DNA of 64,000 nucleotides from Garcia nutans (Eukaryota; Streptophyta; Magnoliopsida; Malpighiales; Euphorbiaceae), in assembly GCA_947685225.1 (NCBI GenBank), contig CANTUV010000037.1, forward strand, positions 28,539,001 to 28,603,000, in the 5' to 3' direction. Positions 22,948 through 33,471 of the stretch are shown in pieces. The notes under the pieces are model-generated. The model saw only the letters and a program-made list of their open reading frames with translations, had not been told where the DNA came from and ran no database searches. Positions within the stretch are counted from its first letter, which is position 1. Each line of letters starts with the position of its first letter. The translations under genes were made by a program, and so were the position numbers.

Positions 22948-24373
22948 TGTTAGTGTATGTGCCCTAGGCCATTTATTTGGATCTTTATGTTATACATTCA
23001 TTATTAATAAATGAGGTTTTATTATCATTATTGTTTGTTTGCATGTTACACAATTTTGATATTTGTCCCTGGTTTATTATTCTTATAGAGATAAAAAAAA
23101 ATAATTCTTAACCAGTATGAACATTGATTTGATAATCATTAGATGGTTATGTGTATAGTGATACAAATCAATTTCATAGATACTTGTTAGAGAACAATGT
23201 ATTGGATAGACCCATCATGAGATTACTACATGGGTTAGTGTCATAAGTAAATCTCATGATAGTTATGTATTAATTCTTTGACTTGAGATTGTCATAGTTT
23301 CCAATATAAGGACTATTATATTTTGACATGATCAAACATTATCCGTAACTGGATAATAATAAAGGTTATGTTCATATATGATAGAAATTATGTAGAGGAT
23401 AATGAACAATCAAGATAGAATTTGTCCCTCTCTTTGAGAGAGATATCTTTTGGGCCCCTCGATAAGTGAGACTGTGAAATGCATGGCCGTGCTCAAATGA
23501 ATTGATAGTGTGATCAATTTCATTTGTTTTTATCAGTCTACTTGGAGATCGAGTAATCATAAGTTTGGACAATATAAGTATGACGTTGACCATGACTTAT
23601 GTTCAAGCTAGATATCGTGTGACAAAGGGATTAATGCATATACTATTATTAGGCAAATTGGACGTTCCTTATATTAATTGGGTAGTTGTAACGCCTTGCT
23701 AGAGGCCAATTATGACTTGTTGATTTAATAGAGATTAAATTGACTGCCAATTAATATGGGCCTATCGGGTCACACACAAGAATGCGTTTTGGGCTGGATA
23801 TAATATTAATAATATTAATATTAGATATTAATATTTATTATTATTATTATTTTCATTTTTATATATATATATTATTAGATAATATATTCAGAATCCTAAT
23901 TAGATTTGGATTCTGAATTTGACTTACCTTATCCAATTATATATATTATTAGATAATGTATTCAAAATCCTAATTAGACTTGGATTCTGAATTTGACTTT
24001 CCGTATCCAATTTTGAATTGGATTCTGGAGTGATTATATTCACTCCAGATGTTAAGTCTTCTCTGAGGTAACAATAAAACAAAGAGGAACGAAAAAGGTA
24101 ACCCTAATACGTTTTTAGAGAAAACATTTTTCCAGCCTTCGCCGTTGCAGAGAGCTAGCACTCCAAACGGTAGCATTCGTGTGGATACGCGATAGAGGGT
24201 GTTTCGCGATCGAGGCATCTCTTCCAAACTGTGATTTCGAATCATCAACAGGTTAGTTCTTTGAACACTTTTGTCGAATTAAACGAACAGCATGGATCCT
24301 GGTGGGAAATCAGAGATCAAATATTTTTCCGCTGCGTGTTTTTGTTTGCAGTGATCTCTATGATTTCCTAACA
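22948..24373 (+). mobile_element. Copia-type solo LTR (Angela-like), 1426 bp, TSD TCATG
   Basis: Begins TGTTAGTGTATG at 22948 and ends CCTAACA at 24373, giving the short inverted TGTTAG...CTAACA ends of Copia LTRs. TCATG is duplicated at 22943-22947 and 24374-24378. The opening (GTGCCCTAGGCC) and general layout resemble Angela/BARE-type LTRs; that assignment is from memory of the family. It has no coding content. Confidence 0.87.
23865..24049 (+). repeat. 74-bp tandem duplication with perfect inverted repeats in the Copia LTR
   Basis: Two units, 23865-23938 and 23939-24012. Unit 1 has a perfect 10-bp stem, TTCAGAATCC (23887-23896) with GGATTCTGAA (23908-23917); unit 2 has it with one mismatch. 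Just downstream is another 10-bp stem, TCTGGAGTGA (24024-24033) with TCACTCCAGA (24040-24049). Confidence 0.85.
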
Positions 24374-24495
24374 TCATGTTGAACTTAAAGCATTTTAATT
24401 TGATATGGTTACTGTTTGGGACTTAATTTATTTTGGAAATTCGGATTATGCTCATATTTAGCTTGGTATCTCCTAATTTTAAACTAGTTTACTCT

Positions 24496-24504
24496 TATAA
24501 ATAG
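24496..24504 (+). promoter_or_regulatory. TATA box of the Ogre/Tat-like solo LTR
   Basis: TATAAATAG, at the same place as TATAAATAGA (50571-50580) in the sister LTR, and about 100 bases after the last inverted word. Probable core promoter of the parent element. Confidence 0.72.
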
Positions 24505-24925
24505 GGAGCCTAACAATTAAATGAGTGACCACAATTATTAAGAGAATCAACAATTATCACAGAAGTAAGAAAAGCAATGATTAAACAATTAAGAAGTAGT
24601 AAAACACACAACAATTATCAAGAGAAAAGTAATTGACATAGAACCAAAAATTGAGTGTTGATGCAGGCAGAAGGCTTGGATCAACATATTTAAATTGGTG
24701 GAGCCTTCAACGCAGGTTTTATTTTCTAAATTTAATTTATTTAAATATCTAGTAGTTATGTTTTTTCCCTTAAACATTGAATGTCATGAGTTATTTTAAT
24801 CCAGTAGCTGATTTATAATAGCATTAGACATTTTGATTACTGTTTAGTCCAGTAGCTAATTAGTTTAGGTTGTGATTTTGTATAAAACTTAATAACGTAA
24901 TTTTATCCAACCTATTTTTATTCCA

Positions 24926-25090
24926 AAACCCTAATCCATTAAGCTTAGTCTTAAATTGCATCTTAAAACTCTAGTTTTATTTTAAAAACCCTAAACCATA
25001 ATTCTTATACTAAAACCCTAATTTTTATCTTAAAAACCTAGTTTTGTTTTAAAAATATAAAACCCTAGCTTAGATAGAAACCCTAATTCC
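24926..25090 (+). repeat. Telobox-rich tract (AAACCCTAA) downstream of the TATA box
   Basis: At least six AAACCCTA-type words in about 165 bases, interspersed rather than tandem. The sister LTR has the same tract at 51056-51268. Plant telo-boxes are known as promoter elements of growth-related genes; a role here is inference. Confidence 0.7.
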
Positions 25091-25278
25091 CCAATGATAA
25101 GTGCACAATTAATGATATTTTATCCATAGTTCTTAATATGATTATTATCCAATTGAGTTTAATTTGTTTTTTCAAGTATTTTTTAGGGTTAATTTCAGGA
25201 ATTCTCTGTGTTTTGAGGCTTATGGTCATTTCAGAGGAATTACGGATGAAAGTAGAAGAAAAGAGCAAAATTTATCAA

Positions 25279-25507
25279 TGGACACGCCCATGGACATGGG
25301 CGTGTCAATGGACGTGCCCTTGCTGCTGCATACAGAAGCATTGACATGCCCAGTGACATGGGCGTGTCACCGAGCATGCCTTTTGCAATGTTTCACAGTA
25401 GCTGTGACACGCTCAGTGACATGGGCGTGTCATTGGACGTGCCTTATGTTCAAAATCTCAGTGGCAATGACACGCCCAGTGACATGGGCTTGTCAATGGG
25501 CGTGTCA
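25279..25507 (+). repeat. Inverted-word array, GACACGCCCAGTGACATGGG type, 5' LTR of element P
   Basis: Four composite units with forward GACACGCCC and reverse GGGCGTGTC or GACGTGCC words, 187-413 bases into the LTR and ending 18 bases before the TATA box. Frames of over 100 codons through it are translations of the array, not genes. Confidence 0.88.
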
Positions 25508-25524
25508 GGTGAAATTATCAGCAC

Positions 25525-25532
25525 TATAAAAG
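25525..25532 (+). promoter_or_regulatory. TATA box of the 5' LTR of element P
   Basis: TATAAAAG in the context GCACTATAAAAGCTGCGC, directly downstream of the array. The 3' LTR has TATAAAAA at 30945-30952. Confidence 0.75.
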
Positions 25533-26465
25533 CTGCGCTGAAGAACGAATTAAGCAACCCAAATTTCATATTTTATAACCTAGAGCCGACTTCTAAAGCA
25601 AAGAGGAGAGTTTTGGAGCTGAGATTGAGGGTGAAGACATACTCTAAACAAGATTTAAACCAAGATTCAAGGATTCAAGTGAAGATATACGAATTATTCG
25701 CAATGGATTGTTTGGATTCTTTTTCTTATTTCTCTTATTCTGGTTTTCTGATTTTGAACATGAACTAATTTATTCTCTATCTAGATATTGATGAACCTTA
25801 GCTTTATTGTATGGATTGAATAATTTTATTTAATTAAATAATTTGATTGAGTTGTTTTATTCTTATGATGCTTAATGATTTACTTCCAATTAATAATAGC
25901 ATGCTTATTGATTGATTGCAATTTTCATATTATTGACTTGAGAAAGCTTGATATGAATTGAATACTCATAAGGATTGATGATTGATTGGGGTACTAGAGA
26001 TAGACTTGCAAGATCCTTTGGTTTATAATTCCTTATTCTTAATGCAAGATCTATTTAATTATGTTTGAGAAGAGATTCCAACATTATACTTAGTGATTAG
26101 GGATTAATTCGCTTGAGAAAAGTTTTAGTCTAATTTAGAGGAATACCAATTCTACTCTATTATTTGGTTTAATTGAATTGATTTTCATGAATATAATTGT
26201 GGCTAGGGGGATTCAATATTTGGATAATATCATCATCATCAATCAATTTATTCAACTCTCAATTTCTCTCTATTTTCATTTATTAAGTTAATTATCTTTA
26301 ATTACAAAACTTCAGCAAACTATTGATTCGCTAAATAACAGTTAAAATTTGCACTAGTACTTGGCCTTGTCCTCAGTGGAATGATAACTCACTCACTACT
26401 TTATTACTTGAGTGACCCGTGCACTTGCGGTATTACAATAGCATAGGTTCCTGCTGTCAATTTTT

Positions 26466-26483
26466 TGGCGCCGCTGCCAAGGA
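26466..26483 (+). other. Primer binding site, tRNA-Asp type, element P
   Basis: TGGCGCCGCTGCCAAGGA, six bases after the 5' LTR, close to TGGCGCCGTTGCCGGGGA used by Athila-type elements. Confidence 0.85.
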
Positions 26484-26596
26484 CAACGGTTTTTAGTATT
26501 AGTAATATAATTAAGACTGTTGATTTAGTTTTTATTTATTTTTTTTTAACATAAGTTCTTGCTTTTTGACTTTCATTCTAGGTACTTCTTCCTGTT

Positions 26597-27460
26597 ATGA
26601 CCCGAGCTAGCTCTTCCCAACTTTTTGAATTAGATCAAGAGTTAGAGAGAACATTGAGAAGAAGGCGAAAGGAAGAAGAGGAAACAGTTCTAGCAGTGAT
26701 GGAACCGAACTTTGAAGATCTCATCCTAGAAGAAGAAATGGCAGAAAATGAGCCAAGGACGATGCAAGAGTTTGCTAGGCCTACTCGTAATGGGGCTGAA
26801 TCAAGTATACAAAGACCAGTGATTGCTGCCAATAAATTCGAGATAAAAATAAATGTCATTCAAATGGTGCAGCAGACTTGTCAGTTTGATGGATTTTCGG
26901 ATGAAGATCCTAATGCACACATTGAAACTTTTCTAGAAATATGTGACACATTTAAGATACAGAATGTCTCTAAAGATGCAATAAGGCTGAGGTTGTTTCC
27001 ATTCATGCTCAGAGATCAGCCAAAGAAGTGGCTGAAGTCTTTTCCTCCTATCACTTTCACTACATGGGACCAACTAGCAGAAAAATTTTTAGAGAAGTAT
27101 TTTCCACCGTCCAAGAATGCTAAGTTGAGGAATGATATTTCTTCTTTTCTCCAGCTAGATGGTGAAACCCTATATGATGCTCGGGAGAGATTTAAGGATT
27201 TATTGAGAAGATGTCCTCACCATGGGCTTCCGTTGTGGCTTCAGATCCAAACTTTCTATAATGGATTTAGTTACTCTAGTAAGCAGTCCATCAATATAGC
27301 TGAAGGAGGTACCATAAACAATAAAACACCTAAAGAAGCAAGGGATTTGATTGAAGTCATGGCTCTTACAAATTATCAGTGGCAAACCCCAAGGAAACAA
27401 GGAAGATTAAGGGCTGCTGGTTCACATCAATTGGATCCCGTAGTTGCTCTTTCAGCATAG
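26597..27460 (+). CDS. Gag, N-terminal and core part, element P (287 codons)
   Basis: ATG at 26597, about 115 bases after the PBS. The acidic/basic N-terminus (ERTLRRRRKEEE) is followed by the gag core: PNAHIETFLEICDTFKIQ, LRLFPFMLRDQPKKWL, TTWDQLAEKFLEKYFPP and LWLQIQTFYNGFSYSSKQ. These match the plant retrotransposon gag domain of Athila/Tat elements. It ends at an in-frame TAG (27458-27460) after which gag-like sequence continues in the same frame, so the stop is probably a mutation. The product would form the particle that packages element RNA. Confidence 0.85.
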   Translation: MTRASSSQLFELDQELERTLRRRRKEEEETVLAVMEPNFEDLILEEEMAENEPRTMQEFARPTRNGAESSIQRPVIAANKFEIKINVIQMVQQTCQFDGFSDEDPNAHIETFLEICDTFKIQNVSKDAIRLRLFPFMLRDQPKKWLKSFPPITFTTWDQLAEKFLEKYFPPSKNAKLRNDISSFLQLDGETLYDARERFKDLLRRCPHHGLPLWLQIQTFYNGFSYSSKQSINIAEGGTINNKTPKEARDLIEVMALTNYQWQTPRKQGRLRAAGSHQLDPVVALSA

Positions 27461-28162
27461 TTGGAAGCAATGAACAAAAAGATTGATTCTTTAGCTTCTT
27501 CTTCTTCTTCAGGGAAAGTGATGCAGGTGATGTCCTGTGAATGGTATGGGGGTGGACATCAAAGTCAAGATTGCCTAAGTGGCAACATGTTTGCTAGGCA
27601 AGAGTAAGTAGATTATGTTGGCAACATGCCAAGGCAACAACAGAATAATCCTTACAGCAACACTTACAATCCAGGGTGGAGAAATCATCCTAATTTCTCA
27701 TAGAATAATCAAAATAATCCACGACCTACCCCTGGATTCCAGAGCTCCAACATCAATAAGCTGCCCCTCCAAGAAAGAGTAATTTGGAGGACATGATGGA
27801 GAAATTTATAGCAGCTTCTGAAACCAGGTTCCAATCAACTGAAACCTCCTTAAGAAATCAGCAAGCCTCTATTCATAATTTGGAGAATCAGGTGGGGAAA
27901 ATTGCCAATTTGCTCAGTGAGAGATCACAAGGAAGTTTGCCTAGCAATACTCAGGAAAATCCTAAAGAGCAGCTTAAGGCAATTACACTAAGGAGTGGAA
28001 AAGAGATCAAGGGTAATATTACTGATCAAAAAAAGAGAAGTGGTAGAGAAAAGGGCTGAAGTACAAGAAAATGAAAAAGAAGACGATCCTCCTGTCACTT
28101 TGGGAAAGCAAGCTGCATAAGAAAGTGAGAAAGAGAAGCAGCCACAAGACAACAACTCCATA
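27461..28162 (+). pseudogene. Gag C-terminal part with damaged zinc knuckle, element P
   Basis: In frame after the TAG it reads a CX2CX4HX4C knuckle whose second Cys is Tyr (C-E-W-Y-G-G-G-H-Q-S-Q-D-C, about 27535-27575), then a TAA at about 27605. From 27784 to 28059 an open piece holds SIHNLENQVGKIANLLSERS and AITLRSGKE, the usual gag tail. A frame change follows before the protease. Confidence 0.78.
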
Positions 28163-29235
28163 ATGAAGGAATACCGACCTAGAGTACCATATGCGGCGAG
28201 GTTGAACAAGGACAAGATTGATGCTCAGTTGGTAAGTTTCTTGAACTTTTTAAACAATTGCACATTAACATTCCATTTGCTGAGGCTTTGTCACAGATGC
28301 CTAAATATGCTAAATTTTTTAAAGATATCCTTTCTAATAAAAGGAAACGTGAGGAAGTATCTTTAGTGCATTTTTCTGAAAAGAGTTCGACAATTTTGCA
28401 AAGGAGGTTACCTAAGAAGTTAAAAGATCTAGGTAGTTTCACCATTCCATGTTTGATAGGTAACCTTGAGGTTAAAAGTGCATTAGCTGATTTGGGGGCT
28501 AGCATAAGTGTTATTCCCTATAAAATGTTTAAAGAGTTAGGCATTGGTAACCCTAAACTAACACTAATGACCATCCAACTTGCTGATAAGTCAGTAGTCC
28601 ACCCTCGTGGCATTATAGAAGATGCGTTGGTAAAAGTTGGGGATTTCATTTTCCCCAATGATTTTGTTGTCATTGATATTGATGAGGATGCAGATGTTTC
28701 ACTTATTCTTGGTAGGCCATTTTTAAATACAGCCCGTGCCCTTATCGATGTTCATGATGGCACCCTAACTTTGAGAGTGGGTGGTGATAAGGTTATTTTT
28801 AGGATATATGATGCTATGAAACATTCACTTTCACTCGATAACTTGAAATCATGCAATGATGTTATTGAGCATGAGACCGTAAATTGTGTAACTAACATTG
28901 TTTCCAGGGATCCCCTTGAGTTGTGTTTATTGCAGGAAAATGTTGAGGATCAAGAAGCAATGGAGCAGCTTATTTTTCTTGAAGCAAGCAAATCGTTCAG
29001 ATGCAGGGCATATGAGACTATTGAGATGCCAAAGGAAGCGAAGCCAAAACCATCGAAGATTGATCCACCCAACTTGGAACTAAATCGCCTTCCAGATCAC
29101 CTTGAGTATGGATTTTTGGCAGAGGAGAAGAAATTACCAACCCCTGCCCCTGCTCCTGCACCTGCACCTCATGTTGATGTCTCCGATGATGAGACTAGCG
29201 GTGACGATTTCGGCAATGCTCCAATTTTTAACTAG
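28163..29235 (+). CDS. Aspartic protease and C-terminal tail, element P
   Basis: The lead-in (YRPRVPYAARLNKD, from 28163) switches frame near 28250; the main frame 28258-29235 (325 codons) holds ALSQMPKYAKFFKDIL, LPKKLKDLGSFTIPC and DLGAS with catalytic Asp at residue 78, then IQLADKSVVHPRGIIEDAL and LILGRPFL. All expected parts of a retropepsin of this lineage are present. The C-terminal tail has a Pro/Ala repeat (residues about 296-308) and an acidic end, then a stop; no RT follows. It would cleave the gag polyprotein. Confidence 0.83.
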
Positions 29236-30517
29236 CCCACATTTTTATTTTATTTTATTCTATTTTCATTTCTTTGTTTATTTAATATCCTTTTTATGTT
29301 TCTTTATTTTTTATTCCTTTTGAACAATTGTTATTTTCTTTACGAACTGTTTCTTTTGTTTGTTTATTTCATTTATTTATGTCTTAACCTTGTTTTTGCA
29401 TTTTAGATTTTTTTTTGAAGCAAATTCGCCTTCACCATACTCTTGGCATCGTACTCATATTTATCCAATCATGGACATGGAAGGGCAGCTTTTCTCTCTC
29501 TTCATTATTTCTTGTTTTGCACACACATTGAGGACAATGTGTGTCTTAAGTGTGGGGGAGAGGTATACTTTCTTGATTGAGTTTTTATTATTTCATTCTT
29601 TCTATTTGATTCATTTGTCTCAATTAATTTCTGCAAATTGTTTTTGGATTTAAGTAAGCTAGATTGTTGTAATAAGTGTGAATTGAGATGGTTCCCCTTT
29701 ATATGTTTAATTAATTTGTGATTTTCTAAATGACAATTTTTTGTTGAGGTTAACTTAGTGATCTTGATCAATTGCTGAGGATTTATTGTAATAGCTATAA
29801 TTGGGTTATGGATTGATGGAAATTGGACACATCTAAAGTTTAAAACCTTAGTTACATTTTTTAGCATGTTATAATTCCTTAGATTCTTGAGTCGGACTTA
29901 GTATGACCCTTAAGTTTCTGACCCTTAAGTTGTTTAAAAATTAAAAAAAAATAAAAAAAATAAATAATTCTAATTAAAGGACCTTTCAAAATTTATCCAT
30001 GTTCCGCTAATTTTTACTCTTAAATTAAAACAAATGAGTTAGAATCATGAATAGTGCTAGTAGCCATTTGAACGGTGATTCTGGCTGAGTAACTAAGGGT
30101 TGGCATCACAAATGTTTACCTTCGCGTCAAAAGGTTAGTATCAGTTCAAACAAGTCGGGCTCCTTAAAATATATATATGTGTGTATATACATTTTAAAAA
30201 AAAGGGTTAGAGAACTTAAGAGAAAATTTACATTTTACGTACTTTTTTCATAGCTTTTGGATTTTCTGGAATTTTATGCTCAATTTTTTAACTCTAGATT
30301 TTTAGGTTTTAGGTTTGTGAAATTTTTATTTTGAAACTTCTTAATTCAGCTGTTATGATTGTGAATTATTTTTTGGTTGAGAAAGTGGGGTTTTCTGATT
30401 CGAGTATTGTCAAAAACTTTTCTTTTCTTTTTGAATATAGAGGGGGTCCGTCATATCTGCTTATTACAGTGATTTAGTTTGCTTGAGGACAAGCAAAAAC
30501 TCAAGTGTGGGGGAATT
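29236..30517 (+). other. Non-coding 3' region of element P with internal PPT-like tract and PPT
   Basis: T-rich sequence follows the protease stop. An internal purine tract, AAGTGTGGGGGAGAGG preceded by TTGAGGACAATGTGTG, lies at about 29527-29563. The LTR-adjacent PPT TCAAGTGTGGGGGAA (30501-30515) is preceded by GAGGACAAGC. Between them I see only AT-rich DNA with no frame resembling pol. Confidence 0.78.
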
Positions 30518-31879
30518 TGATAAGTGCACAATTTATGATATTTTATCCATAGTTCTTAATATGATTATTATCCAATTGAGTTTAATTTATTTGTTCAAGT
30601 GTTTTTTAGGCTTAATTTCAGGAATTCTCCGTATTTTGAGACTTATCGTCATTTCAGAGGAATTACGGATGAAAGTAGAAGAAAAGAGCAAAATTCATCA
30701 ATGGACACGCCCATGGACATGGGCGTGTCAATGGACGTGCCCTTGCTGCTGCATACAGAAGCATTGACACGCCCAGTGACATGGGTGTCACCGAGCGTGC
30801 CTTTTGCAATGTTTCACAGTAGCTGTGACACGCCCAGTGACATGGACGTGTCACTAGACGTGCCTTATGTTCAAAATCTCAGTGGCAATGACACGCCCAG
30901 TGACATGAACTGTCAATGGGCATGTCAGGAAAAATTATCTGCACTATAAAAACTGCGCTGAAGTACGAATTAAGCAATCCGAATTTCATATTTTATAACC
31001 TAGAGCCGACTTCTAAAGCAAAGAGGAGACTTTTGGAGCTGAGATTGAGGGTGAAGACATACTCTAAACAAGATCTAAACCAAGATTCAAGGATTCAAGT
31101 GAAGATATACGAATTATTCGCAATGGATTGTTTGGATTCTTTTTCTTATTTCTCTTATTCTGGTTTTCTGATTTTGAACATGAACTAATTTATTCTCTAT
31201 CTAGATATTGATGAACCCTAGCTTTATTGAATGGAATGAATAATTTTATTTAATTAAATCATTTGATTGAGTTGTTTTATTCTTATGATGCTTAATGATT
31301 TACTTCTAATTAATAATAGCATGCTTATTGATTGGTTGCAATTTTCATATTATTGACTTGAGAAAGCTTGATATGAATTGAATACTCATAAGGATTGAGG
31401 ATTGATTGGGGTGCTAGAGATAGACTTACAAGATCCTTTAGTTTATAATTCCTTATTCTTAATGTAAGATCTATTTAATTATGTTTGAGAAGAGATTCCA
31501 GCATTATACTTAGTGATTAGGAATTAATTCGCTTGAGAAAGGTTTTAGTCTAATTTAGAGGAATACCAATTCAACTCTATTATTTGGTTTAATTGAATTG
31601 ATTTTTATGAATATAATTGTGGCTAGGGGGATTCAATATTTGGATAGTATCATCATCATCAATCAATTTATTCAACTCTCAATTTCTCTCAATTTTCATT
31701 TATTAAGTTAATTATCTTTAATTACAAAACTTCACAAAACTATTGATTCGCTAAACAACAGTTAAAATTTGCACAAGTACTTGGCCTTGTCCTCAGTGGA
31801 ATAATAACTCACTCACTACTTTATTACTTGAGCGACCCGTGCACTTGCGGTATTGCAATAGCATAGGTTCCTGCTGTCA
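30518..31879 (+). repeat. 3' LTR of element P, 1362 bp
   Basis: Starts TGATAAGTGC after the PPT and ends GCTGTCA before the CCCAA duplication. Array at 30702-30927 and TATA at 30945-30952. Several words differ from the 5' LTR by single bases (for example GACATGGGTGTCA against GACATGGGCGTGTCA). Confidence 0.92.
30702..30927 (+). repeat. Inverted-word array in the 3' LTR of element P
   Basis: Same layout as 25279-25507 with small deletions in two words, ending just before the TATA box. Confidence 0.87.
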
Positions 31880-31884
31880 CCCAA

Positions 31885-32015
31885 CAAAATCATATTCTAT
31901 AAACCGTTTACCTTTCAGGGGCACTGCTCTCGATCTCCTGCAAGGGACATTGCCCTCTTGATTCTCGTTCGCTAATCAGCTAGAGGGACCGCCGTACATG
32001 ACCCCTCATCAATGG
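31885..32015. other. GC-richer unassigned segment after element P
   Basis: About 130 bases of higher GC content than their surroundings, with no counterpart in the sister LTR at 51250-51320. I recognise no gene, terminal repeat or tRNA-like fold. It may be part of this LTR copy that the sister lost, or filler DNA. Confidence 0.4.
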
Positions 32016-32747
32016 AGTTAATATTTATTTATAGATTGTAATATGTGATTAACCTTAATTTGCTTTTATTAAACTCTAATTTATTATTATTTTTGTGATG
32101 ATTAACTACATGTTTAGATTATTTATTTTACCATGAATAGTTGAATGGTGTTAATTTTATTATTTGGCATTTTGAGGATGTAAAAGGCATGTTTCCACTA
32201 ATGGATGTCTTATTTGTTTAATTTATTTATTTTCTGTAATTTAATTTATTTAAAGACTTTGAAACAATTATAAGGTACACGTTTTCATCTTTTGTTGGAT
32301 GTCCTATTTTATTTATTTTCTTTGTGGGCATTTGGGCATTTGTAAGAGCATGTTTCCATCTTTGGATGGGTGTCCATTTTAATTGTTTATTTGATTTTTA
32401 CTTATTTCAATTATTGCATGTAGTATGGATGATATTATAATGCTTAAGAATTCAATAATATTTAGACTTGAAAAGGAGGTCGGTTCCAATGAACTCGGAG
32501 TTATGGGGGTGCTAGACCATTTCTCGCCTTCTCCATGGGTACCCAACTTTCTGAACCCAATAAGAGATTGGAAATTCCTTGGAAATCAAGTCATCCACCC
32601 ATTTCTATTTTTCTGGTCCGTCCACGTAGCGACTCTATTTTCTCTAGATTTAGGCCTTTGTTCTCTAAGGCCCTGAGCCTAATAGTGCTGTAGTCACAAG
32701 AACCATTCCATATGGGACTGGGGGCAAAAATTTTCGCTCATAGTTAT

Positions 32748-33470
32748 ACCACCATTCAACTAACACCAACCATTTAATCTACCTACTTGGATGTAAATGA
32801 GTCATGCATCTCAAGTAATTCTCAAGACTTTGATTTAATACTTTTGTCTGACCATTCGTTTGTTGGTGAGCAGTACCTATGTGTAGCTTAACCCCTAACA
32901 ACTTTAAAAGCTCATTCCAAAAATGGCTAGTGAACAATTCATCTCTATTAGAAATTATTATTTAAGGAAGGCCATACCACTTATATATATGGTTGAGAAA
33001 TTGACTTGCTACTATGGTTGTTGTAAAAAGGTGTGAGAGGGCAACAAAATGAACTAATTTTGCAAAATTGTGAATCACCAACAAGATTATAACAAACCCT
33101 TTTGATTTTGGAAATTTGATAAAATCCATGCTTATGGTTGACCATGCTAAGGTAAGGAGTGGCAGTGGCTGAAGCAGCCTAAGATAAGGACATTTTGCAC
33201 TGTTACATTTGCTGCACGTATCACATTAAAGCACCCACTTCACTACTAATTCCTCATATTAGTCCAGTATAAATTGGCTTTTAGTTTAATATAGGTGGAT
33301 TGAATTTCAGAATGCCCCCCAAGTGGTGAATTATGAAACTACGCCAATAATCTGCTTCTTAACTTAGTAGCTTCTCCTATGTAGATTTTACCTTAATATT
33401 GTGAAGACTCCCCCATGGATTAAGTAATTACCACTTTGTGAAGCATTAACAACAACTGTTATAATTGATT
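32748..33470 (-). pseudogene. Integrase core of the Reina-like chromovirus
   Basis: The minus strand reads TAHQQTNGQTKVLNQSLENY near 32885-32820 (the usual form is a YHPQSDGQTE segment), then WWYN at the insertion point of the Ogre/Tat-like solo LTR. Upstream, to about 33470, lies the rest of the core with many stops. Confidence 0.72.
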
Positions 33471-33471
33471 C

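Larger units (their letters stand above)
25095..26459 (+). repeat. 5' LTR of element P, 1365 bp
   Basis: Starts TGATAAGTGC and ends GCTGTCA. It carries the word array 25279-25507, TATA box 25525-25532 and a long AT-rich downstream part. Near-identical to 30518-31879. Confidence 0.92.
25095..31879 (+). mobile_element. Complete Athila-like gag-protease element P without pol, 6785 bp, TSD CCCAA
   Basis: 5' LTR 25095-26459, PBS 26466-26483, gag 26597 onward, protease to 29235, PPT 30501-30515, 3' LTR 30518-31879. CCCAA is duplicated at 25090-25094 and 31880-31884. No RT, RNase H or integrase motif is present between protease and PPT, so it must borrow pol from a partner. This resembles the TR-GAG class described in plants, with protease in addition. 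LTRs differ by scattered substitutions and a few small indels, so the insertion is not very recent. Confidence 0.93.
22446..32742 (+). mobile_element. Ogre/Tat-like solo LTR (about 2.08 kb net) holding two nested inserts, TSD GTTAT
   Basis: GTTAT at 22441-22445 and 32743-32747 flanks it, and the minus-strand integrase frame (WWYN then HSSI) resumes on the other side. Its ends are decayed (TATTG... and ...CTCATA instead of TG...CA). Removing the Copia solo LTR and the Athila-like element P leaves about 2.08 kb, collinear with the LTR at 50025-52018 in start, TATA box, AAACCCTAA-rich tract and 3' end. Solo, since no PBS or internal region is present. Confidence 0.85.

Noticed and set aside
24926..25090. 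Interstitial telomere
   Set aside because: AAACCCTAA words are interspersed, not tandem, and recur at the same LTR position at 51056-51268.
25164..25768. Open frames of 116-140 codons over the word array and downstream LTR of element P (also 30483-31188)
   Set aside because: They translate the repeated words, overlap in two frames, lie in both LTRs and cover the core promoter; no protein family is recognisable.
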